Assembly: GCA_049578545.1 (NCBI GenBank)
Contig: JBAUMF010000116.1
Location: 1-17,987 of the forward strand
Source of the DNA: DASQBT01 sp049578545
Lineage (GTDB): Bacteria > Pseudomonadota > Gammaproteobacteria > Burkholderiales > Thiobacillaceae
DNA length: 17,987 nucleotides
Direction of reading: 5' to 3'
The notes beneath the pieces were generated by a model. The model was not told where the DNA came from and did not search any database. It was given only the letters and a program-made list of their open reading frames with translations. Of this stretch, positions 15,880-17,987 are shown in pieces. Numbering within the stretch: position 1 is the first letter of the stretch; every line of letters starts with the position of its first letter. The position numbers were made by a program, and so were the translations under genes.

Positions 15880-15900
15880 CATTAGTGAAGACGCTATGTA
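15880..15900. repeat. IS630 right terminal inverted repeat
   Basis: It ends AAGACGCTATGTA and pairs with 14774-14794. It is followed by the TA target duplication at 15901-15902. Confidence 0.88.
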
Positions 15901-15902
15901 TA

Positions 15903-16084
15903 GACACCGCCTCGTAAGCGTCACGTTAAGCTCGTACCCATTCTCGCACCAGCACCCCGCCAGTCCGATTTTCACAAATACTGGGCTATGTTCGTTAGCG
16001 CACGGAATCCGCCAACCGTTTTGCATATGTTTGGAGCAACGGTGGCGATAAGACATCGTGTCCCATCAGATTAGGAGCTTAATC
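15903..16084. other. Intergenic region upstream of the OmpA-like gene
   Basis: No gene is recognised on either strand. It should hold the promoter of the OmpA-like gene, but I see no convincing -35/-10 pair. The ribosome binding site AGGAGC lies just before the ATG at 16085. The IS630 insertion borders it on the left and may have separated older upstream sequence. Confidence 0.4.
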
Positions 16085-17161
16085 ATGCTTAGAACGCCTT
16101 TCCCTCTCAGTATCCTTGTCGCAGCATTTCTTTCTGCCGGGGTTGTAACCGCGCAAGCGGCTGGAGGCCTTTTTTACGATCCCTCCAATGTCGACAGCCC
16201 GACTGGGAAAACGATCGGTTACAAATTATTCAGGACTATCGGCTGTCCTGGCCGGGAGCTTCTCGGCGTCCCCTGCCCTGTGCCCAAGCCGGTTGACAGT
16301 GGCGGTGCCGTCGGCAACACAGCGGCAGCAGCCGTGATACCATCCCCGCCTGCAGCCGTCGTTGTGATGGAACCTGTGCCGGTCGTCGTGCCGGTCCAGG
16401 CGCAGACTGAACAGTACTGCAGCATCCTCGACATCCGGTTCGAGATCGACCGCGACGAGATGCAGCGCAAGGACAAGGAGAAGCTCGCTGTGCTGGGAAC
16501 ATTCATGAACAAATACCCCGACACCACGGCAGTAATCGAGGGGCACACCGATAACGTCGGGACAGCCGAGGACAACATGCGACTCTCCCAGCGCCGGGCG
16601 GAAAGCGTGGTGACCTACTTGGTGGATAACCTGCACATCGCCCCTTCAAGGCTGACGGCAGTAGGCTACGGGGAAACTCGCCCCATAGCGGACAACCGCA
16701 GCCAGGAAGGGAAACGGCAGAACCGGCGTATCGATGCCGTCATCGCGTGCGCGACGGACATTGCGGGGCTGACTGTGGCCCCCGCCAGGCTCACCATGGC
16801 AATGGTGATCGAGTTCGACCCGAACCAGGCCGAGATTAAGCCCCAGTTCGGCGATGGTCTCCGCAAGGTGGCTGACTTCATGAAGGCGAATCCATCCGTC
16901 ACCGCAACAGTGGAAGGAAACGCTGCCAATCTCCTGCCGACGCCCGAGCTGGGCCTCCTGTCGACCCCCGAGTTGGGCATGAAGATTTCCCAACTCCGCG
17001 CTCAGGCCGTGGTGGATTACTTGGTGGGTAACTTGGGTGTCGAGCGCTCGCGACTTTCTGTGGAGGCATTCGGCGACACCCGACGCTTCGCCTACAACAC
17101 AAGCAAAGAGGGCCAACAGGAAAACCGCAGGGTCAACATCATCTTCAACTACCCAAAATAG
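16085..17161 (+). CDS. Exported protein with two tandem OmpA-like (peptidoglycan-binding) domains
   Basis: 358 residues from ATG 16085, behind AGGAG. A signal peptide (MLRTPFPLSILVAAFLSAGV) probably cleaves after AQA at 25. A Pro/Val/Ala-rich linker (about 65-107) follows. The first OmpA domain (111-222) has the canonical IEGHTDNVG with Asp156 and LSQRRAESV with Arg171, the residues that bind diaminopimelate in peptidoglycan. The second (about 237-358) keeps the fold signatures FDPNQAEIKP, LRAQAVVDYL and QQENRRVNI but reads VEGNAAN where HTDN is expected, so the Asp is lost, and has a small TPELG duplication inserted there. There is no N-terminal beta barrel. It likely links envelope and cell wall in the periplasm; the partner is unknown. 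Confidence 0.88.
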   Translation: MLRTPFPLSILVAAFLSAGVVTAQAAGGLFYDPSNVDSPTGKTIGYKLFRTIGCPGRELLGVPCPVPKPVDSGGAVGNTAAAAVIPSPPAAVVVMEPVPVVVPVQAQTEQYCSILDIRFEIDRDEMQRKDKEKLAVLGTFMNKYPDTTAVIEGHTDNVGTAEDNMRLSQRRAESVVTYLVDNLHIAPSRLTAVGYGETRPIADNRSQEGKRQNRRIDAVIACATDIAGLTVAPARLTMAMVIEFDPNQAEIKPQFGDGLRKVADFMKANPSVTATVEGNAANLLPTPELGLLSTPELGMKISQLRAQAVVDYLVGNLGVERSRLSVEAFGDTRRFAYNTSKEGQQENRRVNIIFNYPK

Positions 17162-17556
17162 GGGGCAGAAATGGGTTTCGGCGTTCTTGGGATTCCCCCG
17201 CAATTTCGCCTTCCAAGGGTGACATGGAATGGACGTCGAGTTGGAGAGGAAAACCAAGAAGTTAGGGCAGCAGGCGTACACAGCCGCATGCAAGGAACTG
17301 GCGGTCAAGTGGGTGACCTGACAGGACAGCAACTGGAGTGGCAAGCCAAGGGGCTTCGGATAAGGGAGCAAGCCCTGTGCCACTAGGTAGTGTCGGCGTT
17401 GGGCAAGATCACCGGGGAGGGAAACAAAGGGGTCACGCACGCCCGAAGCGCTGGATCAATGGCGGCTGAGGATACGTACGGCACAGCACAAACGCCAGCT
17501 GATCGCGCGTTCACATTGACATCATGGCGTCCCCTATTTGTCCGTCCCTTGCAGCT
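17162..17556. other. Gap between OmpA-like gene and IS5 element; possible small gene
   Basis: Almost 400 bases without a recognised gene. A 30-codon frame at 17229-17321 (MDVELERKTKKLGQQAYTAA...) has an AGGG nine bases upstream and a charged composition. A second frame then gives QQLEWQAKGLRIREQALCH up to 17386, so the two may be parts of one frameshifted small gene. A GGGGG/CCCCC pair (17162-17199) follows the OmpA stop but is not a clear terminator. Confidence 0.3.
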
Positions 17557-17987
17557 CTAGGGAAACTCTGCAAAAGTCATCGTATCATCCCGCTGTGCGT
17601 TGAAACCTGAGCACCCTTGGGAGGGGACCGAATGCGACAACAAACCTTTGCCGAAGGCACATTCGAAGTTTATGCCAAGCCCACGCGGCGCTCGGCATTT
17701 CTGGCCGACATGGAGCGCGTGGTACCGTGGCCTGAATTGTGCGCCGTGATTGCGCCGTTTTATCCCAAGGGCGAAGGCGGGCGTCCGGCCGCGGGCCTGG
17801 AGCGCATGTTGCGCATCTACTTTATGCAACAGTGGTTCAACCTGTCTGACCCGGCGGCGAAAGAGGCCCTCTACGACTCGGCCGCCATGCGTCGCTTTGT
17901 CGGTGTTGATCTGGGGTGCGAGGCCGCGCCGGACGAGAGCACCATTCTGCGCTTCCGCCATCTGCTGGAGAAACATCAGTTGGGCAG
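17557..17987 (+). mobile_element. IS5-family insertion sequence, left end (truncated by window)
   Basis: A DUF772-type transposase begins at 17632. The left terminus is probably GGAAACTCTGCAAAAG from 17561, preceded by CTAG (17557-17560), which fits the YTAR-type target of many IS5 elements. The right end is outside the window, so the boundary is an inference. Confidence 0.6.
17632..17987 (+). CDS. IS5-family transposase, N-terminal part (runs off window)
   Basis: 118 codons from ATG 17632, with GGAGGGG five bases upstream. The translation starts MRQQTFAEGTFEVYAKPTRR and shows the N-terminal InsH/DUF772 pattern: GRPAAGLERMLRIYFMQQWFNLSD, ALYDSAAMRRFVGVDL and PDESTILRFRHLLEKHQLG. This is the region before the DDE core, which would lie beyond the window. 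No frameshift or stop is seen, so the element could be intact. It would catalyse cut-and-paste movement of its own IS. Confidence 0.88.
   Translation, partial: MRQQTFAEGTFEVYAKPTRRSAFLADMERVVPWPELCAVIAPFYPKGEGGRPAAGLERMLRIYFMQQWFNLSDPAAKEALYDSAAMRRFVGVDLGCEAAPDESTILRFRHLLEKHQLG

Larger units (their letters stand above)
14774..15900 (-). mobile_element. IS630-family insertion sequence, complete (1127 bp)
   Basis: Terminal inverted repeats begin TACATAGCGTCTT at 14774-14786 and end AAGACGCTATGTA at 15888-15900: 13 bp perfect, and 19 of 21 when extended. A TA dinucleotide lies directly outside each end (14772-14773 and 15901-15902), the target duplication typical of IS630/Tc1-mariner elements. 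Length is in the normal IS630 range. One transposase gene fills it on the minus strand, and its stop codon lies within the left inverted repeat. Confidence 0.9.

Noticed and set aside
14596..15991. 14-bp direct repeat ATACTGGGCTATGT at 14596-14609 and 15978-15991 flanking the IS630
   Set aside because: With about 1.6e8 position pairs in the window and 2.7e8 possible 14-mers, one such match is expected by chance. No similarity extends beyond it, and the IS630 boundaries are explained by its own TA duplication.
15903..16060. Possible integron attC site (GTTAGC- and GTTAAGC-like cores)
   Set aside because: Core-like heptamers occur but do not pair as the two ends of a foldable attC, and there is no cassette layout or integrase.
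17162..17199. GGGGG...CCCCC after the OmpA-like gene as a terminator
   Set aside because: Stem pairing between the runs is poor, the loop is long and no T-run follows.

Overview
The left 10.3 kb is most of an aryl polyene (APE)-type pigment biosynthesis cluster, all on the minus strand and read from an acyl carrier protein at 10286 down to a dehydratase cut by the window start. The gene set is ACP, COG4648-type membrane protein, AMP-dependent acyl ligase, short hotdog dehydratase, LpxL-like acyltransferase, LolA-like protein, MMPL exporter, polysaccharide deacetylase, PAP2-family membrane protein, ketoacyl synthase, chain-length factor and a second dehydratase. Stop and start codons overlap or nearly touch at almost every junction, so this looks like one translationally coupled operon. 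The ligase would load the aryl starter; the ACP, synthase pair and dehydratases would extend the polyene; the acyltransferase, LolA-like protein and exporter would attach it to a lipid and move it to the outer membrane. A ketoreductase and another synthase are expected just past the left edge. The deacetylase/PAP2 pair is not a standard part of the APE core and may be an added tailoring module.

From 10.37 to 15.9 kb the window is a graveyard of mobile elements: an IS256-type transposase N-terminus, the C-terminal half of an IS3-family transposase, a broken group II intron (domains V/VI, both ends of its reverse transcriptase and a structured 5' RNA region), a large serine recombinase gene without its catalytic N-terminus sitting where the reverse transcriptase core should be, a 53-bp second IS3 relic, and a well-bounded IS630-family element (14774-15900) whose transposase is frameshifted at an A7 run. 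The apparent layering is IS3, then the intron, then the recombinase fragment.

The right end carries an exported protein with two tandem OmpA-like domains, the second lacking the usual Asp of the peptidoglycan-binding site, then a poorly coding gap, then the left end of an IS5-family element cut by the window end.

The GC-rich DNA, Gram-negative envelope genes and APE cluster point to a proteobacterium, probably beta- or gammaproteobacterial. That assignment is an inference from gene content only. No tRNA, rRNA or CRISPR array was seen.
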